Positions 50,347-58,635 of a stretch of 64,000 bases of DNA are shown piece after piece. Position 1 is the first letter of the stretch, and each line of letters begins with the position of its first letter. The position numbers and the translations under genes were made by a program. Origin of the DNA: DT-110 sp030148525 (GTDB lineage: Bacteria; Bacteroidota; Bacteroidia; Chitinophagales; Saprospiraceae); contig OZ245751.1 of NCBI GenBank assembly GCA_965227445.1, positions 5,270,001 to 5,334,000 of the forward strand, given 5' to 3'. A model generated the notes under the pieces. That model was not told where the DNA came from. It saw only the letters and a list, made by a program, of their open reading frames with translations, and searched no databases.

Positions 50347-52782
50347 TCACTCCAGTTCCACCCGCTCAGATCCCGTGACGAAACGCGTTTCCACCTTCAG
50401 CACCGGATCGTCTCCACGGCTCGATAATACCGCGTCCACCGCGAGTTGATGTGTCCCGCTATCCAGGGTGTCGGCCAGTTCGGGTACGGTGAACTCGCGG
50501 ATCTTTTGCCAGCTTTCGCTAAAAAGGTGAGGGATACCGTCGCCCCGGTGTTGCAGGATCTGCCCACGCTGCAGGGCTACGGGCAGGGTGATCTGTTTAT
50601 ACTGGTCGATCTCCAAGGTGATGTCGCTGATGTCGCTTTGCTCTGCGGTGAGTACGAATGCCAGCGGTTGGACTTCGCCACGATTGTCCAGCTCGAAGGT
50701 GGAGTGTGTCGGCTGGCCGGGCTGCAACACTTTGGGTTGGTGTTCGAAGGATTGGCTATGGACCTCCGTGAGCGTCCATGATTTTTTGCCGGAAGGCTGA
50801 AGTTCAAACTCCCGCTCCGTATCGCGCAGACGCTCCCGTTGGGAAGTCGTGAACGCCTTGCCCAGACGCAATTGCTCCCAGTCGCCGATGAGGTCGAGGA
50901 TCTGGTCGGAATGGCCATTAGCGGCTACGATGTCGGGATCGGTAACCAGGGCATAGCCCGCCTCGTATCCGGCGGCTTTCGCCAAAAGCCAGTTGACATC
51001 GGCCACGCTGGTCTCGGGGGTCATCTTGAACCATCCCAGCATGCCGGGAATGTAGTTGCGCTGAAAATACGCCTGGTTGTTGAAGCGATATTCGGTCTGG
51101 CTTTCGCGGAAGCCTGCGTACCAGGGCTCACCCCAGTTCATGCGGGTGAAGATGTGCCAGAAAAAATGAGTGGTGCGGCTGGCATCGATGATGAGGTGAT
51201 CCAGGAGGCGATCGTCGAGGGCGTTGTACCACACATAGGGCATCATCGACTCCCCGTAGGCGCCCAGTCCGGTCGAGCGGTTGCCCTCCAGGCCGTCAAA
51301 GGAGATCTGCCGCAGCCCCGTCTGGTTGTAGATCTCCGCCATCCGCTCCGACATGGCGCGGGTCAGATCGGTGCGGGTCAGGAACACTTTATAACCGTGA
51401 TCGAGAAGCTTGCCAATCTCGGCCCCCGACTCGTGGGCCGCGGCGGATGTTCCCCAGGCACCGCGCTGGCAGTCGAGCAATGTCCAGGGAGCAGTACCGG
51501 AAACCTTGCCGTAGCGGATCAGCTCGTCGCCGATGCGCACCGTTTTCAGGTTGTTGTTTTTCATCTGGTTAAAAAAATCGGGAGACTGAATGGGGATCTC
51601 AGTGGCTGTGGCCGAAATGCTCTGAGTCAGGGAAGAGCTGCCCACCAGGGCCAGATCATCATCCGGTACGGGCGTAACGTAGGGATCATCGGTGGTAATG
51701 AAGTTGGAGAGGAAATGCGTACCCACCCGGATGCCCTCGGCCTCCGCCTTTTGCACGCAAGTGCGCAAACCCTCCGGCCCGTTGGGAAACTCCGCTTCGT
51801 TCCAGAGGAAGTGACCCCAGGTGTCAAACATATTGCCGTAGTGGTACATATGCTTGAGCCCGGCCCGCTTAGTGAGAGCGATAGAAGCCTGCACGGTTTC
51901 CTCGGTAAAGGAGGTGATCAGATAGGCGGCATTGGCGTTGGGTGCCTGCTTGCCCCAGACACCGTCGATCATGGGATGCGGCAGGTTTTCGGTCTGTTCG
52001 ATCCGGCCCAGGTGATCGAGTGCCTGCTCGACAGGGCTGCCGAAGAGGGCAATTTTCGAGCCGACCACCCCTCCATCGTCGTAGGGCGGGGCAACCAGTT
52101 GGTCGTGGTTGAAGTCCTGTACGATACGCTCCGACGATCGGTTGCGGCAATACGCCTGGAGGCTGCTCCCGGCCGGGGTGGGTTTGGCCGCCTCAACGCG
52201 GTAAAGCACACTGCCGTCCTCCGCGGGATGCATATCGGAGGGATCATCCTGCCGGAAAATGTCGAAGGCCGGCATGCGATCACTTTCGTTCCAGGGGTAG
52301 CCGCCGAGGGTTTTGAGGTTGAGCGATTGTATGCCCAGGGCGTAGATGGTATCGCGGACCACGCCCACCGTTTCGCCGATGGTGTGCCCGATGCTGGTGT
52401 GATAGGGGCCCCACGCCACCAAGTCCACCGAATCGGATTGATTGAAGGCCACCAGATCAAAAGTGATGTGGGAACCGTGTTCAGTGACCTGCACCGTGGC
52501 AACCAGCTGGCCGGGATAGGTGAGGGTGATCGCCGCCCCGTCGGTAGTAGCGGATTCAGGCAAAATCCATTCCCCCTGTTTGCGCAGGCTCAGGAGAGCA
52601 TTCGTGCTATCGGCAACCAGGTAGTTGGTACCCGAAGCGGGGTCGAGGAGGGCGGTAAGTCGCCCATTTTGGTTGATTTGAATATCCATATGGTCCGTGG
52701 ACAGCGTAACGAGCTCTTGCTTTTTGGCGCAAGCCGCCAGGAAAGCAACGATAAGGAGGATACAGGCGAAAGTACGGGTCAT
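50347..52782 (-). CDS. Large lipoprotein, probable TIM-barrel glycosidase-like, family unknown
   Basis: 811 residues. Lipobox FLAAC. N-terminal beta-rich region (about 30-230), a central part with TIM-barrel character (AGLKHMYHYGNMFDTWGHFLWNEAEFP ... GIRVGTHFLSNFITTDDPY ... RQISFDGLEGNRSTGLGAYGE), and a C-terminal beta domain (about 680-811). The Asp in SFDGLEG is a plausible nucleophile by analogy with retaining glycosidases (inference). I do not recognise a CAZy family. The predicted surface/periplasmic location suggests polysaccharide handling. Strand opposite shows a long open frame that I reject as a shadow. Confidence 0.8.
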   Translation of the reverse strand: MTRTFACILLIVAFLAACAKKQELVTLSTDHMDIQINQNGRLTALLDPASGTNYLVADSTNALLSLRKQGEWILPESATTDGAAITLTYPGQLVATVQVTEHGSHITFDLVAFNQSDSVDLVAWGPYHTSIGHTIGETVGVVRDTIYALGIQSLNLKTLGGYPWNESDRMPAFDIFRQDDPSDMHPAEDGSVLYRVEAAKPTPAGSSLQAYCRNRSSERIVQDFNHDQLVAPPYDDGGVVGSKIALFGSPVEQALDHLGRIEQTENLPHPMIDGVWGKQAPNANAAYLITSFTEETVQASIALTKRAGLKHMYHYGNMFDTWGHFLWNEAEFPNGPEGLRTCVQKAEAEGIRVGTHFLSNFITTDDPYVTPVPDDDLALVGSSSLTQSISATATEIPIQSPDFFNQMKNNNLKTVRIGDELIRYGKVSGTAPWTLLDCQRGAWGTSAAAHESGAEIGKLLDHGYKVFLTRTDLTRAMSERMAEIYNQTGLRQISFDGLEGNRSTGLGAYGESMMPYVWYNALDDRLLDHLIIDASRTTHFFWHIFTRMNWGEPWYAGFRESQTEYRFNNQAYFQRNYIPGMLGWFKMTPETSVADVNWLLAKAAGYEAGYALVTDPDIVAANGHSDQILDLIGDWEQLRLGKAFTTSQRERLRDTEREFELQPSGKKSWTLTEVHSQSFEHQPKVLQPGQPTHSTFELDNRGEVQPLAFVLTAEQSDISDITLEIDQYKQITLPVALQRGQILQHRGDGIPHLFSESWQKIREFTVPELADTLDSGTHQLAVDAVLSSRGDDPVLKVETRFVTGSERVELE

Positions 52783-52882
52783 GGTGGTCGGTTTTCACTG
52801 ACCGGTAAGTTACTGCCTTCCGGCAAAAAGTCGTTGCCACCAAGTGGGGTAGAACAGATTAAAGGGTTTTAATCCCCTATAC

Positions 52883-53234
52883 TTATATTCTCCTTTGCCT
52901 GATTTGTTGGTGATCAATGACAGTCAAGTACCCTTCAAACTCTAATTTGCCTGACTTGATTAGGTTATCCAGGTATTCGCCAGGCTCTTTTGGTTTGAAT
53001 TCTTTCCATCGAAAGAATATTATACCTAATGCCTTAAATGATTCCTTGAAAATTAACTCACCGAAATCGCTATCGAAGGTTGTGATAACTCTACTCTCAG
53101 CGATAGAAAACTGAATAACATCCTCGTCTTTTATACCCATATTAGATTCACCGATATGTTTATATATCATGGCCCTGTTCCTTCAAATACCGGTAGCTAG
53201 ACAATGGAAAATTTTCGTCGGCCAGAAGTAACAT
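52883..53234 (-). pseudogene. DUF5615 PIN-like toxin gene, frameshifted at a TATATA tract
   Basis: From the ATG at 53234 it reads MLLLADENFPLSSYRYLKEQ, the DUF5615 N-terminus with its first acidic residue, then GHDI and a stop at about 53160. Two extra bases in the TATATA tract (53161-53166) would restore GHDIYKHIGESNMGIKDEDV and the remainder, including the second acidic part ITTFDSDFG. The rest is open to 52883. The gene is 2 nt from the stop of its DUF433 partner. Either an inactivated toxin or a slippage-switchable one. Mut7-C/PIN-like fold, predicted ribonuclease. Confidence 0.8.
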
Positions 53235-53236
53235 AA

Positions 53237-53479
53237 TCAGGTCATCAGCTTTTCACTGAAAAACAATAAACCATCTCTCATGCATTCGTAGGTATATGCA
53301 TATACCGCCATAATTGTCTCCTTACTAAGCCTGGGATAGTTTTCCAATATCTCTGCTTCCGACCACCCATTGGCAAGACGTTCCAGGATAAATTCAACAC
53401 TTAGTCGGGTTTCTTTGATGATCGGTTTACCTCCCAGAACATCTTCGTTGCTGGTAATATGTTCTTTCCAGTTAATCAT
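53237..53479 (-). CDS. DUF433 antitoxin (VapB45-like)
   Basis: 80 residues. ITSNEDVLGGKPIIKETRLSVEFILERLANGWSEAEILENYPRLSKETI is the DUF433 HTH-like core. DUF433 proteins pair with DUF5615 PIN-like toxins (VapBC45 type), and here the partner begins 2 nt downstream. Start at ATG 53479; an upstream in-frame TTG (53497) is less likely. AT-rich relative to the genes to its left in the window, consistent with acquisition. Confidence 0.88.
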   Translation of the reverse strand: MINWKEHITSNEDVLGGKPIIKETRLSVEFILERLANGWSEAEILENYPRLSKETIMAVYAYTYECMRDGLLFFSEKLMT

Positions 53480-53579
53480 GACTTTCCGCTTTTTCAATCA
53501 CAATGACTCCACTAAAACAGTCCTTCTGTAAACTACATATATTCATAAGAAGTTCCACTATGCGCTTTGGCATATACAT

Positions 53580-53671
53580 TTACTGTTGATCGTAAAAGAC
53601 AACTTCAACTTCTTCGCCAATTACGTTGTAATAAACCCACTTGCCGACTCTTCTGATTTTGGATTGAATAT
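53580..53671 (-). pseudogene. 3' end of the IS-interrupted YwqK-like gene
   Basis: If the IS element and one copy of its 9-bp duplication are removed, the reading frame from 55630 continues as DPYIQSKIRRVGKWVYYNVI and ends GEEVEVVFYDQQ at the stop at 53580-53582. This proves that the gene ran across the insertion site. Confidence 0.85.
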
Positions 53672-54999
53672 CAGTAGTGTCCGGTTAAGAAGTTTCAAAA
53701 CTACTATAAGCATCACATTAAGAGTAAATTACAAAGGTTTTTTGTTGTGACGCATTTGAAATAAAGTTTATGGTCGACCTTGGCTAGTCAAATTCACTTG
53801 ACTTATGGGCCAAGGTAAATATGTACTCGCTCAATTGCTCAGTTTGGTTCATCGACAAGAGTTTCAGCGCTGCGTAGCCAAATACAAAGGTGACTACAGA
53901 ATGCGCAGTTTTTCCTGCCGGGACCAATTTATCTGCTTGAGTTTTGGTCAGCTTACCCACCGGGAGAGCCTGCGAGATATTGTCAATTGTTTGCAATCCC
54001 AGCAGAGCAAACATTATCAATTGGGCTTACGTGGCAAGGTGGCACGTTCAACTTTAGCTGATGCCAATGAGAAACGAGATTGGCGCATTTATGCCGACTT
54101 GGCTCAAAAATTGATCCAAAGACTTCGCCGTGATTTTGTGGTAGATCCTGGCAGTGAAATAGAGTTAGAAAATGCCATTTATGCCCTGGATTCAACCACC
54201 ATTGATCTATGTCTAAATGTCTTTTGGTGGGCAAAGTTCCGCAAGTATAAAGCAGCCATCAAGATGCATACACTTCTGGATATAAAGTGCGAAATCCCTT
54301 GTTTTGTGCATATTACAGAGGCTGCCGTACATGACATCAACGCCCTGGATGTCTTCGAATTTGAGCCAGATGCATTCTACGTTATGGATCGGGGATACAT
54401 CGATTGGAAACGTTTGTATCGTATCAACCAGGCAAATGCCTTTTTTGTGATTCGAGCTAACCAAAACCTGTCCTTCAAACGCATAGCATCCCGACCGGTG
54501 GATAAATCGACCGGATTAAGATGTGATCAACTGATCCGTTTTTCTGGGCATACTGCTAGAAAAAATTATCCAGGACAACTGAGGCGAATCAAATTTTACG
54601 ACTCAGAACATCAACAAACATATGTGTACTTGACTAACCATTTTGAAGCACCCGCGCTCCAGATTGCGATTCTTTACCGCAATCGATGGAAAGTGGAAAT
54701 TTTCTTCAAATGGATCAAGCAACACCTTAAGGTCAAGGTATTCTGGGGCGAAGGTCCCAATGCTGTCAAAACCCAAATTTGGGTGGCCGTCTGCACCTTT
54801 GTGCTAGTGGCTATGGTGAAAAGAACGTTTAAAATCAAACACTCTATGAATGATATTCTACAAATTTTGAGTGTGTCTGTTTTTGACAAAACACCTGTTA
54901 ATCAGTTGTTTATGTCAAATAATGAAAACGCCAGAAATGATGAGGCTCATAATCAACTGAACCTCTTTGACTTATAACCGGACACTACTGATTGAATAT
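53663..54999. mobile_element. IS4-family insertion sequence with 9-bp target duplication
   Basis: The element itself is 53672-54990 (1319 bp), with inverted ends CAGTAGTGTCCGGTTAA / TTATAACCGGACACTACTG (imperfect). It is flanked by ATTGAATAT at 53663-53671 and 54991-54999, a 9-bp direct repeat. One transposase gene, intact. A recent insertion: the flanking gene frame is restored exactly by in-silico removal. Confidence 0.93.
53805..54977 (+). CDS. IS4-family DDE transposase
   Basis: 390 residues. DDE triad visible: Asp in YALDSTTIDLC, Asp in YVMDRGYIDW, Glu in YRNRWKVEIFFKWIKQHLKVK (the YREK motif of IS4). N-terminal CRDQFICLSFGQLTHRESLRDI is typical. Intact, so likely active. It ends 13 bp from the IS right end. 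Confidence 0.95.
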   Translation: MGQGKYVLAQLLSLVHRQEFQRCVAKYKGDYRMRSFSCRDQFICLSFGQLTHRESLRDIVNCLQSQQSKHYQLGLRGKVARSTLADANEKRDWRIYADLAQKLIQRLRRDFVVDPGSEIELENAIYALDSTTIDLCLNVFWWAKFRKYKAAIKMHTLLDIKCEIPCFVHITEAAVHDINALDVFEFEPDAFYVMDRGYIDWKRLYRINQANAFFVIRANQNLSFKRIASRPVDKSTGLRCDQLIRFSGHTARKNYPGQLRRIKFYDSEHQQTYVYLTNHFEAPALQIAILYRNRWKVEIFFKWIKQHLKVKVFWGEGPNAVKTQIWVAVCTFVLVAMVKRTFKIKHSMNDILQILSVSVFDKTPVNQLFMSNNENARNDEAHNQLNLFDL

Positions 55000-55630
55000 A
55001 TGGATCAAATTGCCTGGTTTTCGTATTCCATATAGCAGTTTTAATCGGTACCAACCCATAATTACCCTGGATTTTCACCCGCTCGGTTAAACCTGCTATC
55101 TTCTCATAATACAGGGTGAACAGACCGTTAAGCTTCCCTTCTTCAAAATTTGCCTTCATCTTTTTTTCCCCACCGCTATATTCAATTTTTACCCACTCAC
55201 CTGTTTTATACCCATTATGGTAAAAGCCGGTTTCTTTGATAACAGGTTCAGTCGATTGGTGAAAATAATGATAGGCAGTAAAATCACCTTCCGGTATGTC
55301 TCTTATTCCACGTTCAACAGTTATATGTTCTTCGTATGTGGCAATATCTAAGGTGGTTATAGTGTCGATCATGTATGATTGGCGAACTTTCAATTTAAAT
55401 CTTACTGTACCGTCCTTGTTATAATCATACCTCCACTTATACTGATCATTTATTCGCTCATACTGAACTTTCGGTACCCCGCTTGACCAATATTTGATTT
55501 GCAGGGAGTCTTCTTTGGAACTCCAGTAGTGCATTTCAATTCTTTCTCCGAATTCTGGTAATGAATAATCTTGTGAATACGACCAGTAGGTATAGAAAAG
55601 TAAGAATAAGACCGTGATCCTTAATTTCAC
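54991..55630 (-). pseudogene. YwqK/MORN-variant repeat protein, 5' part, interrupted by IS4
   Basis: Signal peptide about 1-19 (YWSYSQ), then antitoxin-YwqK-like beta repeats: WSSGVPKVQYERINDQYKWRYDYNKDGTVRF, ETGFYHNGYKTGEWVKIEY, ANFEEGKLNGLFTLYYEKI. After DPYIQ the frame runs into the IS and ends artificially. YwqK-like proteins are associated with polymorphic toxins as immunity proteins in some systems; here that link is only suggested by the island context. Confidence 0.85.
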
Positions 55631-55672
55631 TTTTGATTAATTCATTTACCCGGTAAAATCTGAACCTGCACC

Positions 55673-55753
55673 CTACTCCATGTACGACCGGACCAGTTCC
55701 AGGTCACCTTCCTGCGCGGCTTCGAGCATATCTTTCCAGTCTTTGGCGGACAT
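55673..55753 (-). pseudogene. N-terminal fragment of an ankyrin-repeat protein
   Basis: MSAKDWKDMLEAAQEGDLEL then VRSYME and a stop: 26 residues matching the first half-repeat of Bacteroidota ankyrin proteins (...AAQNGDLELVKYYL...). Nothing after the stop continues it, so only the 5' end survives. Its leader, TGAAAACCAACCACC before the ATG, is nearly identical to that of the gene ending at 52782. Confidence 0.65.
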
Positions 55754-55765
55754 GGTGGTTGGTTT

Positions 55766-56215
55766 TCATTTCCATTCGGATAAGCTCCAATTCGTATTCA
55801 GTCTTTCAACAAGAAGCGTTTCATTCCAGATACCCCAGGGTGAAAGCTTTAGATCCCCTTCATTCAATTCAGCTTTAAACTCTCTTTGCCATGAATATCT
55901 ATCTACAATGTGCCACCCTAAATGCTCTCCTCTGATGTTATGAGTAGTTCGAGCATATTTAGGTGTTTTGAAGCCTTCAGGTATTTCAAAATTTCCGATC
56001 CGCTCAATAACTTTCTTTCGAGCTGCTACCGTTACGGGAAATCCAATCGTCCACATTTCTTCCTGATCAATAACTCTTTGGGTAACCTCTGCATCATCTG
56101 TAGTAGAGGCAAGCACTCGTATATATTCAATATCGTCCATAGTTTCGAAGTATTGTAACACCCCGAAACCTTTGTTTATTTTGATTTTGAACGTATCTCC
56201 TGAGGCTAATTTCAT
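55766..56215 (-). CDS. Immunity-like protein (Imm26-like)
   Basis: 149 residues, no signal or TM. MKLASGDTFKIKINKGFGVLQYF is a beta-barrel start like that of Imm26-type immunity proteins (...GDIFAIPLDDGRYGYGRV...). The remainder (FPVTVAARKKVIERIGNFEIPEGFKTPKYAR) is mixed. The family assignment is tentative. It sits between an ankyrin fragment and a TraB-like gene in an AT-rich island, the usual setting for immunity genes separated from their toxins. Confidence 0.6.
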   Translation of the reverse strand: MKLASGDTFKIKINKGFGVLQYFETMDDIEYIRVLASTTDDAEVTQRVIDQEEMWTIGFPVTVAARKKVIERIGNFEIPEGFKTPKYARTTHNIRGEHLGWHIVDRYSWQREFKAELNEGDLKLSPWGIWNETLLVERLNTNWSLSEWK

Positions 56216-56354
56216 GTTTTAAAGGACTCCATTAGTCAGTCAATCGAAGAGTTACCCAGAAGGGCACGGCTAATGCTTAACCTCAACCTGCCAGAACGAA
56301 GTGAACACAGAAGGCTTGGAATGCACCCAATATTAGGTATCATTAATCTCATGT

Positions 56355-57059
56355 TTAAGAAATCCCAAATACCTTTATGAATTGCCCACTACTCGGATGA
56401 TAACCATGAACATCTATAAGATTTCTCGAAATACGATTCATGTGGCCTGCACCGTAAAGGATTCCTATTGTTTTCTCATCCCCCGAGTCTCTCTCTATTT
56501 TCTGGGAAATAATGTCAAAGACTATCTTCTCTCTTGCCGCGTAATAATAGTTTGATATAGTTCCTGGTTCGTCAAATCTGGGGCCGTATGCCATATGATA
56601 CTCCTGATAGGATTTCATAAATAGCTTTGCCATGCTTTCTCTAGAAATACTTTGAACCTCAAAGTACCTTTTAACTGGAATAACTACCTTCTCATTAAGC
56701 TTTTCAAAAAATCGAACCTTCTTCCACTCTTCCTTTGATGCGTCCTCAGAATAATCCCCGTGAATCAATACCAAGTCTCCGTTTTTAAAATTTAAGGCAT
56801 CTCTTTGCAATACCAACCCTAGTTTTTTCCCTAATTTACTAAGAGAGTTGATGAAGCGAATCTCTCTTTTCCTTCTCATTCCCTCATAAATTAATTCATC
56901 GCATTCCAATATCTTTTCGAGAGCAGTGTCAGAAAAGCTTTGTTCCCCAATATGAACCATCGGAATTAATCGAAAAATCAAGTTAACAGACATATCTCTA
57001 TGCTCGAAATCATAAACTGTAACCCGAACAAAAAAATTCGTTGATTCTAGAAATTCCAT
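56355..57059 (-). CDS. TraB/GumN-like protein
   Basis: 234 residues. LIPMVHIGEQSFSDTALEKILECDELIYEGM near the N-terminus and IGILYGAGHMNRISRNLIDVHGY near the C-terminus are the two GxxH/GAGH motifs of the TraB/PrgY (TIKI-like) superfamily, likely metalloproteases. No signal peptide is clear. AT-rich gene in the island. The first ATG is used; the first 25 residues lack family similarity, so a start further in (Met23) is possible. Confidence 0.7.
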   Translation of the reverse strand: MEFLESTNFFVRVTVYDFEHRDMSVNLIFRLIPMVHIGEQSFSDTALEKILECDELIYEGMRRKREIRFINSLSKLGKKLGLVLQRDALNFKNGDLVLIHGDYSEDASKEEWKKVRFFEKLNEKVVIPVKRYFEVQSISRESMAKLFMKSYQEYHMAYGPRFDEPGTISNYYYAAREKIVFDIISQKIERDSGDEKTIGILYGAGHMNRISRNLIDVHGYHPSSGQFIKVFGIS

Positions 57060-57137
57060 TATCTATTCATATCAATGTTGCCATAGTAGTTCTTTTTCCA
57101 AATGACACAACCAGCGCAATGCGCAGTCCGAGAAGAA

Positions 57138-57301
57138 GAAAAAGTGCTCCGCGAAGCGTCAGCACTTTTTCAAGTCGAAGGATTGCGTTTGCGTGGTGTT
57201 GTGCGATGGCCGACCGTAGTGAAGGTCCATCGCATGACACCCGCGCATCGCGCTCGTTCGTTGCTGACGCCTCCGACCGTAGGGAGGATGGCGTCAGCAA
57301 C
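57138..57301. repeat. Three consecutive large hairpins in an island gap
   Basis: Stem 1: GAAAAAGTGCT / AGCACTTTTTC (57138-57171), T-tailed on both strands, so a possible bidirectional terminator. Stem 2: GGTGTTGTGCGATGG / CCATCGCATGACACC (57195-57241, 13 of 15 paired). Stem 3: GTTGCTGACGCC / GGCGTCAGCAAC (57260-57301). Loops 2 and 3 share CCGACCGTAG. More GC-rich than the surrounding island. No gene supported in 57060-57380. Confidence 0.75.
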
Positions 57302-57380
57302 GTCAGCACACACGTAGGCAGCAAACCGACTTAAATGGAGAGCGGCTGGCCGGAATGTGCATTATTGGATGAATATTAAT

Positions 57381-57719
57381 TCAAATTTGAAATAATTCTT
57401 TTAATTTCTCATTGACTTTTTCTACATATGTATCAGGCAATTCTCCTAATTCCCTCAATATGCTCTTTTTCGGAATGGTAACAAGGCGATGAAGCCTTAT
57501 GGCAGAATCTACCCGCAATCCAGTTTCAGCAAAATCCTTATCGGTTGATATTATTTTGACATCCGAGTCTTCATCCGCTTTTTCAGTTTGACTGGTAATG
57601 AAGGCAATAACAATGTGTTGATATCCACTAATCAGATCAGTTAGACATAGGGCAGGACGCACCTTCATATCTTTCAGGTTGTCGAAAGGGAAAGGCACTA
57701 AAACAATCTTATGCTTCAT
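57381..57719 (-). CDS. MazF/PemK-family toxin
   Basis: 112 residues. KIVLVPFPFDNLKDMKVRPALCLTD is the PemK/MazF start (DLVLVPFPF...KxRPALVL), and FITSQTEKADEDSDVKI the next strand. Predicted mRNA-cleaving ribonuclease. It overlaps the antitoxin gene end by 11 nt, so the two are translationally coupled. Confidence 0.88.
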   Translation of the reverse strand: MKHKIVLVPFPFDNLKDMKVRPALCLTDLISGYQHIVIAFITSQTEKADEDSDVKIISTDKDFAETGLRVDSAIRLHRLVTIPKKSILRELGELPDTYVEKVNEKLKELFQI

Positions 57720-57948
57720 CGCTTACTGGCTTACCATCCTCCACAGAATAGATGTCCTCTCCTTCTTCCTTTAGGAAATCGAATGATTCTGATTTACTAA
57801 CAGCTTCCAGCCACGAAGCATCATCAATATTCTCCTCCTCAGGAAAAAGGATGATCACTTTTACTTTTCTTCCCTCATGGTCTATTGGCTTTTCCAATTT
57901 GATCCGACCATCTTTATCTATTTCCCCGAAAGCTTCTATTGCTCGCAT
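57709..57948 (-). CDS. Antitoxin partner of the MazF-like toxin
   Basis: 79 residues from the ATG at 57948. MRAIEAFGEIDKDGRIKLEKPI is an AbrB/DUF2281-like N-terminal beta-hairpin fold, then an acidic C-terminal tail (FLKEEGEDIYSVEDGKPVSDEA) that would wrap the toxin. The longer frame (from 58020) lacks sense. Likely an autorepressor. Confidence 0.82.
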   Translation of the reverse strand: MRAIEAFGEIDKDGRIKLEKPIDHEGRKVKVIILFPEEENIDDASWLEAVSKSESFDFLKEEGEDIYSVEDGKPVSDEA

Positions 57949-58098
57949 TACATTTATTTTTACCCAACAGTTATATACACGGAACAAAGTTCCATTTACA
58001 AAGTATATCCATTTCCCCAAACACCCTCAATATCCCCCATTTCTACTAACCATGCAACCAGCTATACCGACTAAAGTAGTATAGCCCTGGCGCTGCGA

Positions 58099-58590
58099 TC
58101 AAGAACCCGCCCCACCTAAATCATCAAGCATTTCGAGGAACTTCGCTTTTCCGATCTTGCCAACAGCGTAATCAAGTACTTGTCCATCGGGGTCCGTGAA
58201 AATAGTTATTGGTGTGCCGCCCACCTGGTATTGCTGTACGATCTCTGCCGCATCGGGATCATCAATATCGATCATTACCGGTACTACTTGCGCATTGACG
58301 ATTTTCATGACTTCCTTATCCGCAAAAATTTCCCGCTTCATAATTCGGCACGGTACGCACCACTCCCCGGTGAAAAACAGCAGCATGTTTTTGTCGGATT
58401 CGCTGGCTATTTCACGCGCAGAGACTGTATCGTCAGCCCAGACCACGTCATTGGCCGGCACATAAAAGGAATACCAGGCATAAGCAAGAGACCCTACCAG
58501 AAACGAGAGCCAGAACCATTGCCAGAAAGGATGAGACTTCTTTTTCACGGCCTTGGGGGCATCGGTTGATGACTTATCGGTTGTTTTCAT
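58099..58590 (-). CDS. Membrane-anchored thioredoxin-like protein
   Basis: 163 residues. Basic N-terminal tail, TM helix at about 23-44, then a periplasmic thioredoxin fold with Cys78-Val-Pro-Cys81 (FFTGEWCVPCRIMKREIF) and the cis-Pro in QVGGTPITIF. Likely a thiol-disulfide exchange or DsbD-gamma-type reductase. Flanks the AT-rich island on the right. Confidence 0.9.
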   Translation of the reverse strand: MKTTDKSSTDAPKAVKKKSHPFWQWFWLSFLVGSLAYAWYSFYVPANDVVWADDTVSAREIASESDKNMLLFFTGEWCVPCRIMKREIFADKEVMKIVNAQVVPVMIDIDDPDAAEIVQQYQVGGTPITIFTDPDGQVLDYAVGKIGKAKFLEMLDDLGGAGS

Positions 58591-58635
58591 AAAGTAAATA
58601 AACTTTAAATCTTTGAAACAGGCAGTGTACCGCTC

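Noticed and set aside
50839..52872. 677-residue open frame on the plus strand opposite the large lipoprotein gene
   Set aside because: Its reverse complement has a lipobox, coherent domains and a start in context; the plus-strand frame is Gly/Val/Arg-rich low-complexity typical of an antisense shadow.
57138..57301. Integron attC-like site
   Set aside because: Long imperfect stems are present, but no paired core sites, no cassette array and no integrase were seen.
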